A DNA stretch of 64,000 nt from Mactromeris polynyma (Eukaryota; Mollusca; Bivalvia; Venerida; Mactridae), in contig JASFXZ010000014.1 in NCBI GenBank assembly GCA_032209605.1, positions 18,681,231-18,745,230 of the forward strand, read 5' to 3'. Within the stretch, counting starts at the first letter, position 1; the number at the start of each line of letters is the position of its first letter. Below are positions 24,301 through 35,539 of this stretch, in pieces. The notes below the pieces were generated by a model, which saw only the letters and a program-made list of their open reading frames with translations, did not search any database and had not been told where the DNA came from. The translations under genes were made by a program, and so were the position numbers.

Positions 24301-27300
24301 TTTCAAACAAGTAACACTTGTCCTGACGCAAACAACTGACATTTTCGTCCAGTTAATCTGGGTTTCAAAAAATTATACGTTACGGGGAGTATTCATTATG
24401 CCGAGAAATATTTGGCGTTTTACACAAATGTATCAAAACATTATCGCTTTGAAAATCTACTAATATCCATCATTCACCATAAATTTAGTGAACGAATGTG
24501 TCATCTATAGAACTGAGTACATTATCATGCAAAAATAATAATCGTGTTTTGTATTGCATGCGGAAACCGAAGATTAATTGGCAATCGTTTCTACATTGCA
24601 GACAGCTGTCATGGGTGTTCACACCTTTTGCACAGACGAATGTCATGAAAATCGTTGCAACATTAACAAATGTCACATGCCAAGTATGAAATTCTTATCA
24701 TTATTTGTTATCATGTCGACATCTGGCCCCGATCTCTCAAAGCATTACAAAATAGACAGTGAGATTGAGACCAATCTCAGTTGAATCTCTTGTTAATGTT
24801 TTGAGAAAAAAACCTCATCTCATCTTTTTCATTTTGTAATACCGTTTTTGAGTCCGGTTTCAGATGAGGAAAATCTCAACAATTTGAGACAATATTTGAG
24901 CTGATATTTAGCTCAAATTGATATGCTTCGGGAGATCGAGGCCTGATTGCATTCGAATACATAGTGAATCTTTAATCAAGTTCTAAGACATTCAAAACAC
25001 CTCACAATCGTTGTTTACCAATTAATACGTATTTATAAAACGACGTTTGTATTATTTAATAAATACCAAGGCTGGACAAATTATTCTTGAAATAAGATAT
25101 CCAATGTGTTTGTACCGTACACACATACCATATATAATTTTCAGTATCTCCAAAAGGGAATCCAGACAGACCTCCAAGGTGTCTCTCATGTGATCTGATA
25201 AGCAGTCCATCACAATGCACCAATATGGTACAATGCCTAGCTAATCAGGTAAATGTTATCTTGTCAAGACTACTAAGGATCATGGTCAGTAGTCCTTTAC
25301 TCATTATAAACACTTGCGCAACTGTTCTGTTTAAAGTTTAAACAATGATGACCTACTGACCCCAATGCAATGCTCGCTCTTTACAAAGTTCATGTACAGC
25401 TATGATAGACAGTCGTGGCGAATGTGCACCTTACTCAAAATATTGGGAAAAGTCACAGAATAAAAGTTGTTTCAGACAAACAACGATAAGAAATATTACC
25501 ATTTATTAAGATACGTCTCTCTTGGTGCCTTGTATATAACTGCAATTGTTTTAACTTTTAATCATGCAAACAGTGAGGCAGAGATAAAGGGAATGTGAGG
25601 TAGAGATAGAATGACGGCGAAGAGATGTGGCGAAGATGAGGAAGAGACGGAAGCAAGGGGAGGTAGATATGGAGATAATGTGAAGACAAGATGGGGAAGA
25701 TGAGGTACAGACGGAAAGAAGGCGAGTTAGAGAAAGAGTGAATGTTTGGTAGAGATTGAGTGAAAATGAGGAAGAGATATAGAGAAGGCGAGTTAGGGAT
25801 GTAAGCAGTGAGAAAGACATGGAAGGGATGTGAGATACAGATGAAGGGGATGTGACTAGAAATAGAGAGAAGATGAAATAGAGGAAGATGGAAGATAAGA
25901 CAGAGATATGCAGAAATAGAGGGAATATACGTTACAGACTGAGGGGAGATGAGAAAAAGATGGAGGGATGTTAAGTTAGAGATGGAGAGAAGGTGAGGTA
26001 CATGTACAAATATCAAGTAAAGGTAGAGGGAATGTAAGGTAGAGATGGAGAGAATGTGATGTAGATTTATTGGGAGTATGAGTAAGAGACAGAAGGAAGG
26101 CGGTGTAGAGAAAGAGGAAAGTTGATCTAGATATTTAGAGGAGGTTAGACTGAGATGGGGAGGAGATGAAGTAGAGATGAAGGGAAAGTGAGGTAGAGAT
26201 AGAGGAAAGATTGGATAGAGAGGTAGGGAATGTGAAGAACAGTTATACGTTATATACCGAATCAATAATACATGTTGTATATTAATTTCTAATGCAGATT
26301 TGTTACGCTAGGGAAATCACTGTATACGGAAATCAACGTTACCGATTGGGATGTATAGATAAACAGGTACTGTGATAGTAAATGGCGGTCCATTTCAGTC
26401 TTTATAATTTCTTGCAATCCTTGAACACCCAATACAATGTACATGTAAGGAAAAAGAACACGCCATTCCAATAATAATATCGTCAGGTCAATATAGATGG
26501 TCTATAAATGGTTTTAAAACTGACAAATATGGTGTTGGTACAGTCGACACTAATTGTGGCGACATCGGTAATATCGACATTCCGGTTTAGTCGACATATT
26601 TGTAAAGTCCCGATTTCTGTTGCTATATATTGTATAAGGAAAATGATTTATATGTCGACAATTTCGGCTATGTTAACTGATGTACTTGTTTGTGTAGACA
26701 TCCTCGCGACGTGATTGAAACTGAAAAGGTGTCAATTGACCGTGAAGAGATTAACAATTTTATCTCGCCCTATTGTTTGTGTCGCAATTAATTCGTTCAC
26801 AATTTGTAAAACTGATTTATAAAAATAACATCGAAGTTTACAATTTTATTGATAAGTGTAGCAGTGAATATTAACCAATTTCAGTTAAACTAATACATTC
26901 AGCTACTCACAGTATATGATTAAATATTGTTGAAACAAGGGCATTAAACCCGGAAAAAAAATACGAATATATGTTTTTCCAGTGCTATTATTTATTTAAA
27001 GTATGCCAAATGTCACGAGTCAATTATTTTTTTAAACCTTCAGCAAAACACACGAATTGTAAGTTTTACAACACCGCTAAAGCAAAAATGCGTACAAGTA
27101 AGTTTGCAAGTACTGGAATCGGATATGTCGACATATTTTATCAGGTCCCTACAATGTCGACATAACGGGTTTCGACTGTAACAAGAGTACTGCATACTTA
27201 TATGCTTGAACGCGATAATCCTGGCAATATCATCAGAGATTTTGTTATTGGGCTTAAGTCTCATAAACAGCCAGGTATAAGGGTATAATTATACCCAAAT

Positions 27301-30300
27301 GAGCCCGTTCTAACATTAATAAGGGCAAGACAGACACCTGGGTAGAACCACGTACCTTCCGCAAGCAAGATGGATAGCGTCCTCACATATACATTCTTCA
27401 TCCGAGGTTGGATTCAAGCGATGAGGACAATTTATCAAAACCCCTCTTATCAAAGCCTATCATAACTCGACACATATGAAAAACACGTGCAACTCGCAGA
27501 TGAAGTGTTGCTAAATACATATACATGTATGTTATTTGTCTTTGTCGTTAGCATTGTTCAGATACGCCTACAACACAAGCACCTACGTCACCACAATTGG
27601 TTGGTAAACGATCGCTAAATGAGTCTTGTTCACTGTGCTGTGGAAGTGATCACTGTAATGCATTAGCATGCGATAGCCAACAACATCATTGTAAGTCACT
27701 TCACTTGGATGTTTCACTAAATTCTCAGTGAGATTTTATTTTAGCAATCCTTTATTGTCACATACTAACTACACTTATGCACATAAACATTCACATGTGT
27801 AAGATTATTTGATTTTTGTACTAGGGATAATACAAGCATTCAATCTAACAACTAGAATCAGAGTCCATCATTACTTCTTTCTCAATGTTAGATAGTTCTT
27901 GTCAAAGTCACATTCTTGTATTTCTTTTTGGTGCAGTTTACATACAAACCTTGATTGCCTATGGGTGGTATAACTCAAAAATACAGTTCAGCTTCTCCAA
28001 AGTGTCCCTATCTTAAACAATAAGCTCTCATCAAAAATGTATATCGATTTTCATATACTAGTTTAAAAATCAAAACTGCCAAATTAACCTAGCGCAACAC
28101 AATGTTGCTCTGTATACGTTTTTGGAAAGTTGAGTTTGAGGAGGATCTCAAAAGAGTGAATTCGTGAACAAATTCATGTTATGCAGCTGAGAACCCGTTA
28201 GATAGAACTGGGGAGATATTGAGGGTTGAAAGCAAAACTGTTCTAAGTTCATATAAATAAAGAAGAAGATGGGACAGTTTGGGGTTCAGTCACATGACCG
28301 GACTTATCCATGGTGACGGCGTAAGATAACACTTGTTCCACGTGATGTGCTGATAGTTAACATATTACACTCATTTTTCATTTAAATAATTATTTGTATG
28401 TGATAATAAATTGTTTATTTCAGCTCTTGGTGATTCCTTTGAATTAAAACTATTAGGCAGCAAATCAACGTGTAAAGATTCTAATCCAATGGCATGTGCG
28501 TCATTTGGTGCTCTTAACACAGAAGCATGTGGTATTGTACACAATGTTGATACAATGTGTCCAAAGACATGTGGTGTCTGTGGTGAGTATATTGCTCCTA
28601 TATAAATATATTTGCACTCAAGGTATAACCGCAGTATTAAAGATGCGAGAACTGCAAACGACACTCGATGCATCAGCTAAATGATAATTTCGCACACTGT
28701 GTAAACTGAAAGAAATGGTTTTAACTTTTTTATGACGTTGCAGTTTAGCATCATAGTCATTCATAGGTAATCCCTTTGAAGTACCAAGATAAGTTATGTA
28801 TATATTATCTGTTGCGCAAAAGTCCATTGCAATCAACTAGCGAAACCCAATGTAGGTCTACCTTTGTCAGTTAAGTCATTAGATTCAAACACTGCTTTTG
28901 TGTAATTGATTTTTGTGAGAGCATTGTCAAAATAAATTGCAATCGTTTCTAACAAGTCTGTACAGAAATTTGACCGGATTCGAACATAGCTCGAATCAAA
29001 TCCCGGCCACTTCCTAGAACCACGTGACACATTGAATGTCACATGACTGGTTAAAGTTTCTCGCTGTCAATTGATTTCATTGAAGTTGCAAGCTTGCAAC
29101 ACTGTATATCAAGACAGAATGAATCTCAAGCATTCCATATGATTATATTCAAAAATAAAACGCCTAATGCTTTAAATGCTATCGACGTTCCCGACCTGAT
29201 ACCGCTAGGTCACAATAGACAAAACAAATAACAGATACCACGTTATGGTTTCAAACATTTCAACATGCTCGCCTATTTTTTTGTCACAAATACACTTACT
29301 ATAGGCCGTTGTCTTGTAACCGATAACCAGCGGCATATACTTTTTGGATTCATTTGAATGTTCATAAAAAAAATAAACTTCTTCTTCAATATCATACATT
29401 ATTTGTCTGTGGTGGCAGTGATAACTTCTAAACGCTAAGGGAAGTAATTGCTGCGAGCAGATTTTAAAATACACAATTGTGTTGTATTACGCACTCAGGG
29501 CATTGCCCATTATGTCCGTAACTGATGACAAAGATCATACGTCTTATTAAACGAAACGTTGATGATACATTATTGAGTATATAATTTTAGTTAAAGAAAG
29601 TCAGCATGAAAGGAGACAAAGCATGCTACAACCTAAATGTTCTATCATAACATGTTATGAATATGTCAACCAACAGGTCATTTTGGATGGTCATCATGGA
29701 ATGGTTGGTCCTCTTGCTCTACAACATGCAATGATGGCACCAGTCACAGATCTCGGACATGTTTACATCAGATCAGTGTATCGCATCCACAGAACTGCAT
29801 TGGGAACGATACGGAGAGTAATGCATGTAATTTAGGGCATTGTTTAGGTACAAGTATGCTTGAAGTTATTAACATACAGTGAAGCCTCCTTAATAAGAAT
29901 GCCGGTCTTATAACTCAGGTGGTGTGAGTGTTTAGAAAAATGATCTCTGATCCATGTAAATACGGTCTTAATAATGAGATGGTCGTAATTTTGAGGTGGC
30001 CTTCTAGTATGGTACTCAAAAGCATACTAGCAGAATGTGGTATTAATGAGACAAATGACCTGTATTACATATACAGCTAGTTGGACATTGAATACTTTCA
30101 TAGCGCGATCAGTCACGGAGGTTATTATTGCTCACCAATTATTATAACTGCAGTTTGCTTTCTTTCATCAGTTCAGGTCATGGCTATCTGTTGAATAGAT
30201 ACGAATATTGAATGATTTAAGCCATGTTAACTATGACCTTTGCCAACCTACATAGACCTGTATCCATTTTGTAAAACGCGTTAAAATTGCGAGCTGGAAA

Positions 30301-33300
30301 TGTATCATAAAATGTACACAATTGCCTAGATGCACAGTGATATTGGTGCCTCAAAAACTGCGCAAGTGGTATTACCAACATTTGATGTACTTACTGATGC
30401 AATTTTGTTATTGTTTTACATGTTTTTCATGGATTGTCAAAATAATGTCGTATTTGCGACATGTTGTGTATTTGTATTAATTTCTTCAAGAGGGTCCCTC
30501 CGTGGTTGAGTGGGTATGGTCGCTGATTTCAATCACTTGACGTTCACCGACCAGCGGGTTCAAAATTTAGATTTGGAGAATTTGTAAGTCAGAAAGCAAC
30601 AGGTGTCCACTGTCTTTCATTCTCCAACCCAATGGCTGGAAAAATCACTACATGACACTTGCTGTGTTACGCGAGTTATAACCCATTAAACAAAATGAAT
30701 ATATATAACTCACTGACTGCCTTTGCGATTCACAGAATGATTCATGCGCACTCGTAAAACCATAATACATCAAGTGTGTAAAATATTCAAGAAAGAAAAT
30801 TAACGAATGTGTTCCATTTTTGTACATCTAATGTAGTGGAAGGAAATTGGACAGACTGGGAAAGTTGGGGAGAATGCTCACGTACATGTTCAAACGGGAC
30901 CTACGTACGGGTTAGACAGTGTCAGAGTCCTAGCTTACAACAGGGAAGTCTGTACTGTCCTGGGGAGCGACTTGAAGAATCTGAGTGTTATGGACAACCT
31001 TGTTTAGGTTGGTATATACGGTGAAACCTCAATAATGAAACCACTATTGAATCTGAGGAAAGTTGGCGATAGTTTTGAGACGGTCTGATAATCATGTGTA
31101 AAGGCTGCATTTCACCAAGGATTGTTTTTTCCAATCGGCCCGATCTGGACCAGATTGTCCCCGATGAATCAATTTTTTGATCGGCCCGATTGTCGTCCTG
31201 AATCGCCTCCACTCGTCCCCTTTTTTTACCCGATTGAGTCCCGACCAATGGACCATGGCGGGGGGACGAATCACTGACGTTCCTCGCGCGATCGACACGT
31301 TTCCGGGGCGCAAGTATGCGAAAGTACGCGCAAGTACACGGCATAGCTCCAGAGGGCGGGCGAGACAAGGGGACCTTCAGGGGACCCTCGGACGACCAAG
31401 ACGACCACGGGCCGACGGCTTTTGATCGGCTACTGTTTTTCAACATGTTTAAAAACAGTAGCCGATCACTTTTTCGGTACCCGACCCTCGGAGGACTGAG
31501 GCGATCGCGCCAGATCTTTCCCCGAAGGTATAGGGTAGTGCTCGACAGTGCTCGCAGGTTCCCGACTATTTTCGCCGATCGACTAAAAAAAGGATCGGTT
31601 ACTATCGGGACCAAAACAATCCTTGGTGAAATGGTGGCTTAATATGGAAGAAGTAAAATATGTTCACTGACGTGGTCTGAATTTCGAGGTGGTCTTTAAG
31701 TAACGTTTTACTTTTTAATTTTCATAATTAATATGTAATTAGGTTAGATCTCGAAGTAATGTTCAAGTTTAGCCTGCACATATACATTTATTATCATTTA
31801 ACACTGTACATGAAAAATATATAAAATGTGTGAATGCAGGCTTTGTTAATTGATAAAATGTTTTTTATGCAGACGAGACGTCTTGTCCCGACCAGTGGAT
31901 AGGGTACCATAATTCGTGTTACTTCTTCGGACTTGACGGAACAACATTTAATAACGGTCAGGTCAGTGTCACTTCAATTAGAACGAAAAAAATGTACAGA
32001 ACCGGTCCTGTTAACTCAGTAGTGAGAGTGATGTGTTGTTACACTGGAGGTTCAGGTTCTATTCCTAGGCGTGGCAGGTCATGTCCTTCTGTGATATTTG
32101 ACTACAGTCATTTGTACTTCACATCTGAATCATCTGGGGTAGTTGTCAGCTGCTTAATTAATAATTAATGCCAGGAAAAAAACTGATTAGGTCAACTGGT
32201 TATGTCAACAGACCACCAGTTATAACTGAAAAACAACCCAATAAAAACAAAAAAACATATTTTACTCGAGAAACTGAAATAAGATATTTTTTTATCAGAC
32301 CCAATAACATGGTCAATGCATCAACCTTGGGAGCGGGAGGTTCAAATCCTGGTAGGGATCCGTTCCGATATGGCGGTTCCTGAGTCACCAGCTAGTTAAA
32401 TAATGGTAACCATATTCACACCTGCCTGTGGATTAGCATTAAATGATAGAAATCGGGAAATAAAAGTGCTCAGACGGATGTCTCATATATTAGAATGGAC
32501 TGACTATTTATGTTGCTGTGACATTATCCACGCGATGCCATTTATCTTGGTCTTTCTAGGCATATGTGTGTATTTACAGGCTTTCTGTCAACACAGGGAA
32601 GCAACATTGGTGCATATTGAATCTTCAGAGGAAAATCAATTTCTCGTCAGTCATTTATTGACTTTCAAAAGTGAGTGTTTGTATATGTAAGAATATATAT
32701 GTGCATGTATACATGTATCTACGAACGCATCTAGTTTTAAACGGGTAGTCTTCGCATCATTTTCCATTATGATCATACAACTGATATTTTGATGGAAAAA
32801 TAAACTGCTTATAAGTGCATCGCGAATCGTTGAAAATCACTTTCATTCATTCCACTTTTTATGAAACAGTACATGTCTGGTTGCGATCGTTTTAAACATT
32901 TTTCTTCGCTTCGCCATCAACAACGACGCCTTTGTCAGCTTTCCTTTATATCTTAATGGATGTCCACACATAATACTTGTATAAAGATGCAGTATTTATT
33001 AACTTACATGTATTTATTTTACATCGATTGTGAAACAAACGCTTACAAATCTGTCGACTCACTGTTTTGTTTTGTTAATAAGGAGTACTCAAATGCAGGA
33101 TTGTGAATTATGTGACCAGAACCAGCCCATAGCAGGGTTCGAACTTACGATCATCGGAGCCAAGCCCTCTATCCCTTAGTCACTAGACCTCGCTTTGTAG
33201 GGTTACGATTATAAAATCGAACACCAGTTATGTGATCTTATAGCATATAAACGCTAATCCTTTTTGCTATGAATATTTATACATTTTTGTATATGCATAT

Positions 33301-34138
33301 TTGTATATGGAATTTGATTTTGTGTTGTAAAACTTCAGTTTATCTTTGAATATGCAAGAATGCATGTATTTGTTGTTCTATACATTCTTCGAAATGAGTG
33401 CTTGTCAATATACATGGATAATGCATTAATTAAAAAAAATTGTTTTTGTTAATAGCTAATATGTTTAAATGACCTATTATAGATCCTGGTGACGGATGGT
33501 GGATAGGTATGATGTATAAACGATTATACTCATCCCATTATGAATGGCAATGGTATCCAGAGAACACCAGAGTCACATATACACGTAAATACATGTACAT
33601 ACTTCTCTGTTCTACTGGTGTGATGTTACACACATTAATTCTGTCGTTGTCAAACTACAAAAAAGGTTACTTGCAAGGGGCAATAATGGTGGCACTGTTT
33701 GAAAATTGTTCTATTTTTATAATCCACCAAGTCATAGTACATTGTATGATTATATAGTTAGAGTCATAGTTGTTGGTTCTTAAATGTTAAGGTAGTTTCC
33801 GAGTTGTATATATAAATTGTGACTCAAAATAAGTTATATAATATCGTATGAATTGAATCACAAAGCATCAAATCTTTCCGTTTCGACATATGCCGTTAAA
33901 GGCCATCAAAGGTTGTGTTATGTAATACTGCGATATCTAGTGCTTGTTAAAGTTGAGTTGATTGTGTACTTAGTAATTAGCAGTTAAGCACATGTAATTC
34001 TAATACATAGATTGGTATCCTGGATCTGGAACTGATAGATATACTACATGTGCTGTACTGTATCCCAGATACAATTTTTCCATGTTGGCTGTGACGTGTG
34101 GTAGCATTGGAAACGCGCTTTGCGAGAAGCATCATTAG
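21307..34138 (+). CDS. secreted Ly6x2-ShKT-TSP1x2-C-type lectin protein, 14 exons
   Basis: A predicted extracellular recognition or adhesion protein of 509 residues. Exons: 21307-21373, 21701-21786, 23077-23148, 24602-24683, 25145-25248, 26298-26366, 27552-27690, 28424-28582, 29677-29847, 30837-31007, 31873-31961, 32580-32670, 33483-33584, 34011-34138. Every join keeps frame with AG/GT borders, and the total is 1530 nt. Domains: signal peptide 1-20 (MYFLVVIICVGTMLA); three-finger Ly6/uPAR-like domains at about 24-102 (LLCYSCEDI) and 103-206 (CCGSDHCN); ShKT with six Cys at about 207-259 (TCKDSNPMACASFG, CPKTCGVC); TSP1 repeats at 260-316 (WSSWNGWSSCSTTC) and 317-373 (WTDWESWGECSRTC); C-type lectin-like domain at 374-509 with six Cys (WWIGMM, CEKHH). 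The lectin domain lacks the EPN/QPD and WND calcium/sugar motifs. No membrane segment follows. A function in immunity or extracellular matrix is inference. Confidence 0.9.
22137..22320 (-). repeat. family P MITE in intron 2
   Basis: 184 bp from CAGTAAAACCTTAATAAG to GAGGTTTTACTG with TA on both sides (22135-22136, 22321-22322). This is a clean representative of the family, with pogo/Tigger-like CAGT ends. Confidence 0.9.
23273..23402 (+). repeat. family P MITE, 5'-truncated, intron 3
   Basis: Begins inside the family at AAGTCCATTTTTACTGC and continues to GAGGTGTTACTG followed by TA. The left TIR is absent. Confidence 0.75.
24725..24943. repeat. palindromic MITE with GGCCCCGATCTC ends, intron 4
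   Basis: Terminal inverted repeats GGCCCCGATCTCTCAAAGC (24725) and GCTTCGGGAGATCGAGGCC (ending 24943) match at all but two or three positions. About 219 bp, no coding capacity. It follows the exon at 24602-24683 by about 40 bp. Confidence 0.8.
25566..26235. repeat. purine-rich degenerate minisatellite, intron 5
   Basis: About 670 bp almost entirely G and A on the plus strand, built from imperfect repeats of GAGGTAGAGATRGAGRGAATG type. The long minus-strand frame across it encodes a Ser/Leu/Pro/His-biased string and is an artefact of composition. Such strand asymmetry can form triplex DNA. Confidence 0.9.
26541..27178. repeat. 638-bp element with CAGTCGA ends, intron 6
   Basis: The left end CAGTCGACACTAATTGTGGC and the right end ACGGGTTTCGACTG are inverted and flanked by TA (26539-26540, 27179-27180). 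GTCGACAT motifs recur near both ends. A non-autonomous pogo/Tc1-type element distinct from family P. Confidence 0.7.
29877..30014. repeat. diverged family P MITE, intron 9
   Basis: Starts CAGTGAAGCCTCCTTAATAAG and contains GGTCTTAATAATGAGATGG and TTTTGAGGTGGCCTT. The right TIR is degraded. Confidence 0.55.
30490..30696 (+). repeat. tRNA-derived SINE (family B), intron 9
   Basis: The head (TGGTTGAGTGGGTATGGTCG, with GCGGGTTCAAAAT as a B-box-like site) and the 3' end GTTATAACCCATTAAACAAA match the copy at 63587-63781. About 207 bp. Confidence 0.7.
31019..31715 (+). repeat. family P MITE interrupted by a GC-rich foldback element, intron 10
   Basis: The MITE starts GGTGAAACCTCAATAATG just after the exon at 30837-31007 and resumes near 31660 with GTGGTCTGAATTTCGAGGTGG, ending AACGTTTTAC. 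The interrupting element is listed separately. Confidence 0.7.
31108..31633. mobile_element. GC-rich palindromic element with 21-bp perfect TIRs
   Basis: CATTTCACCAAGGATTGTTT at the left is exactly inverted at the right (31613-31633). The 526-bp interior is GC-rich and full of CCCGA/TCGGG motifs. At 31424-31467 an 18-bp inverted repeat (GATCGGCTACTGTTTTT and complement) surrounds a short loop. No transposase frame. It lies nested in a family P MITE. Confidence 0.85.
31990..32220 (+). repeat. SINE family A, intron 11
   Basis: B-box-like GGTTCAGGTTCTATTCC is followed by GGCAGGTCATGTCCTTCTG and GCCAGGAAAAAAACTGATTAG, matching the SINE at 10222-10440 in order. A further tRNA-like scrap (GGAGGTTCAAATCCTGG) lies at about 32335-32355. 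Confidence 0.75.
33090..33197 (-). repeat. tRNA-like SINE head (minus), intron 12
   Basis: Read on the minus strand: GGTCTAGTGACTAAGG as A box and AAGTTCGAACCCTGC as B box, followed by a body. No proper cloverleaf, so a SINE relic. Confidence 0.6.
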
Positions 34139-34173
34139 CTGTTTGAAGGAGTGATGATTTTATGAGAGATATA

Positions 34174-34352
34174 CAGTAAAACCTCACTTAACGATCACCT
34201 CGACATTAAAACAACCTCAGTAGATGACCGTATTTAATTAACCAGATTTTATTTTTTCTTCCATATTGTAACTTGTAATATAATAATACCACCTCTTAAC
34301 CAATACCTACCTTACCGGAATCGATAGTGGTCTTATTATTGAGGTTTCACTG
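34174..34352 (+). repeat. family P MITE in the probable 3' UTR of the modular gene
   Basis: CAGTAAAACCTCACTTAACG to GAGGTTTCACTG with TA on both sides. It begins 36 bp after the stop codon at 34136-34138 and ends before the polyadenylation signal at 34446, so it is probably transcribed. Confidence 0.85.
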
Positions 34353-34445
34353 TAAAGCTGATAAAATCGTGTTCATAAAACCTAATTCAATGTTTGTTAT
34401 GTATTATATGGTGCGACATGGAATGTGTCATAGAAGTATGGCGTC

Positions 34446-34451
34446 AATAAA
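34446..34451 (+). terminator. candidate polyadenylation signal of the modular gene
   Basis: AATAAA 308 bp after the stop codon, the first canonical hexamer downstream on the plus strand that I noted. Confidence 0.5.
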
Positions 34452-34539
34452 AATATGACAGTCACCTGAAGCTCATTGTTGTCTTGTTTGTTTTCTACTT
34501 CTCATGTACAATCATGGATTTACAAAAACTTTTAAATCA

Positions 34540-34735
34540 GGACATCCTTAAAATTGTTTGTTTGTGGTTACGCGACCCGGAAATTTTAACCCTGGGTAGG
34601 TAGGTAATTTTTATTAGTTTAATGGCTAAAAGACCGGAAAAAATTCATCGATGAACCAGAACAAATAAATTGAGTAGCGACATTTTTCATGAGTCGGTCG
34701 CGTAACTGCAAACAAACACTTTTTTAAGGATGGCC
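34540..34735. repeat. MITE R3, about 42-bp inverted repeats
   Basis: GGACATCCTTAAAATTGTTT at the left and its near complement ending GGATGGCC at 34735 extend through GTTACGCGACC on both arms. 196 bp, non-coding. Confidence 0.85.
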
Positions 34736-35285
34736 TCAACAGTTAGCATGAGTAATACTGGTATGAGAAAGTTGTTTTATCAATAAGAACTCGATCCATA
34801 TCATAGTTTTTTATTCTGAATAGATTTATGTATACTGAAAACCACATTAACATAAATATTTCTTCGATATGTCTTCAATCTTGATAATCTATAACATAGC
34901 TTCTTTGTTGCCTAGATTGTCTTTCTTGTGTTGAAATAGTTTATCATTGAGTTTAAGTGTTGTAATACACATGTATAAATAATTTGCTCCTGAGACTTAA
35001 CCTGACCTGTTACATATGAAGGGAGACAATCGTACTAACATTAATACATTGAATATAAAACATTTACCTCCCCTTATTGGAAATTATACGTCAGAATACC
35101 CTATTAATTATTTAGCGTCATGTTTCTATCTTGTTGTATTAAATACTATTCGATTTGATGTATTTGAAAAGCTTTTTCGACCATCAGGTCTTTGTTTGTG
35201 TTGTCATAGATGGTGACAATATTAAACGAGTAATCACTTTCCAATCCTTACTGTCTCCACACCTTACTTTGTGCAGTAATGTACA

Positions 35286-35460
35286 CAGTAAAACCTCGCT
35301 TTTAGACCCTCAATATTAAGACCACCTCAACATTAAGAATACAATTTTCAAGTCCATTTTCACTGTTTTGCTCTTTTTCAGCCTCAATATTAAGACCACC
35401 TCATTAAGAAGACCGGTTTTCAAAGGTCCCAATGATGGTCTTATTATTGAGGTTTTACTG
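35286..35460 (+). repeat. family P MITE
   Basis: CAGTAAAACCTCGC to GAGGTTTTACTG, 175 bp, followed by TA. Contains the family core CAATTTTCAAGTCCATTTTC. A smaller scrap (GTGGTCTTATTATTGAGG) lies at 35505-35525. Confidence 0.9.
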
Positions 35461-35539
35461 TATATAAAAACAACTTTAAAGACGTCTTATCTCAGTATGT
35501 CATAGTGGTCTTATTATTGAGGTTTACTATAGATGTGTA

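Noticed and set aside
25558..26265. 235-residue minus-strand reading frame
   Set aside because: It lies wholly in the purine-rich repeat; the peptide is a Ser/Leu/Pro/His string produced by composition.
29623..29835. small 70-residue frame as its own gene
   Set aside because: A shadow frame over the first TSP1 exon, which is read in another frame.
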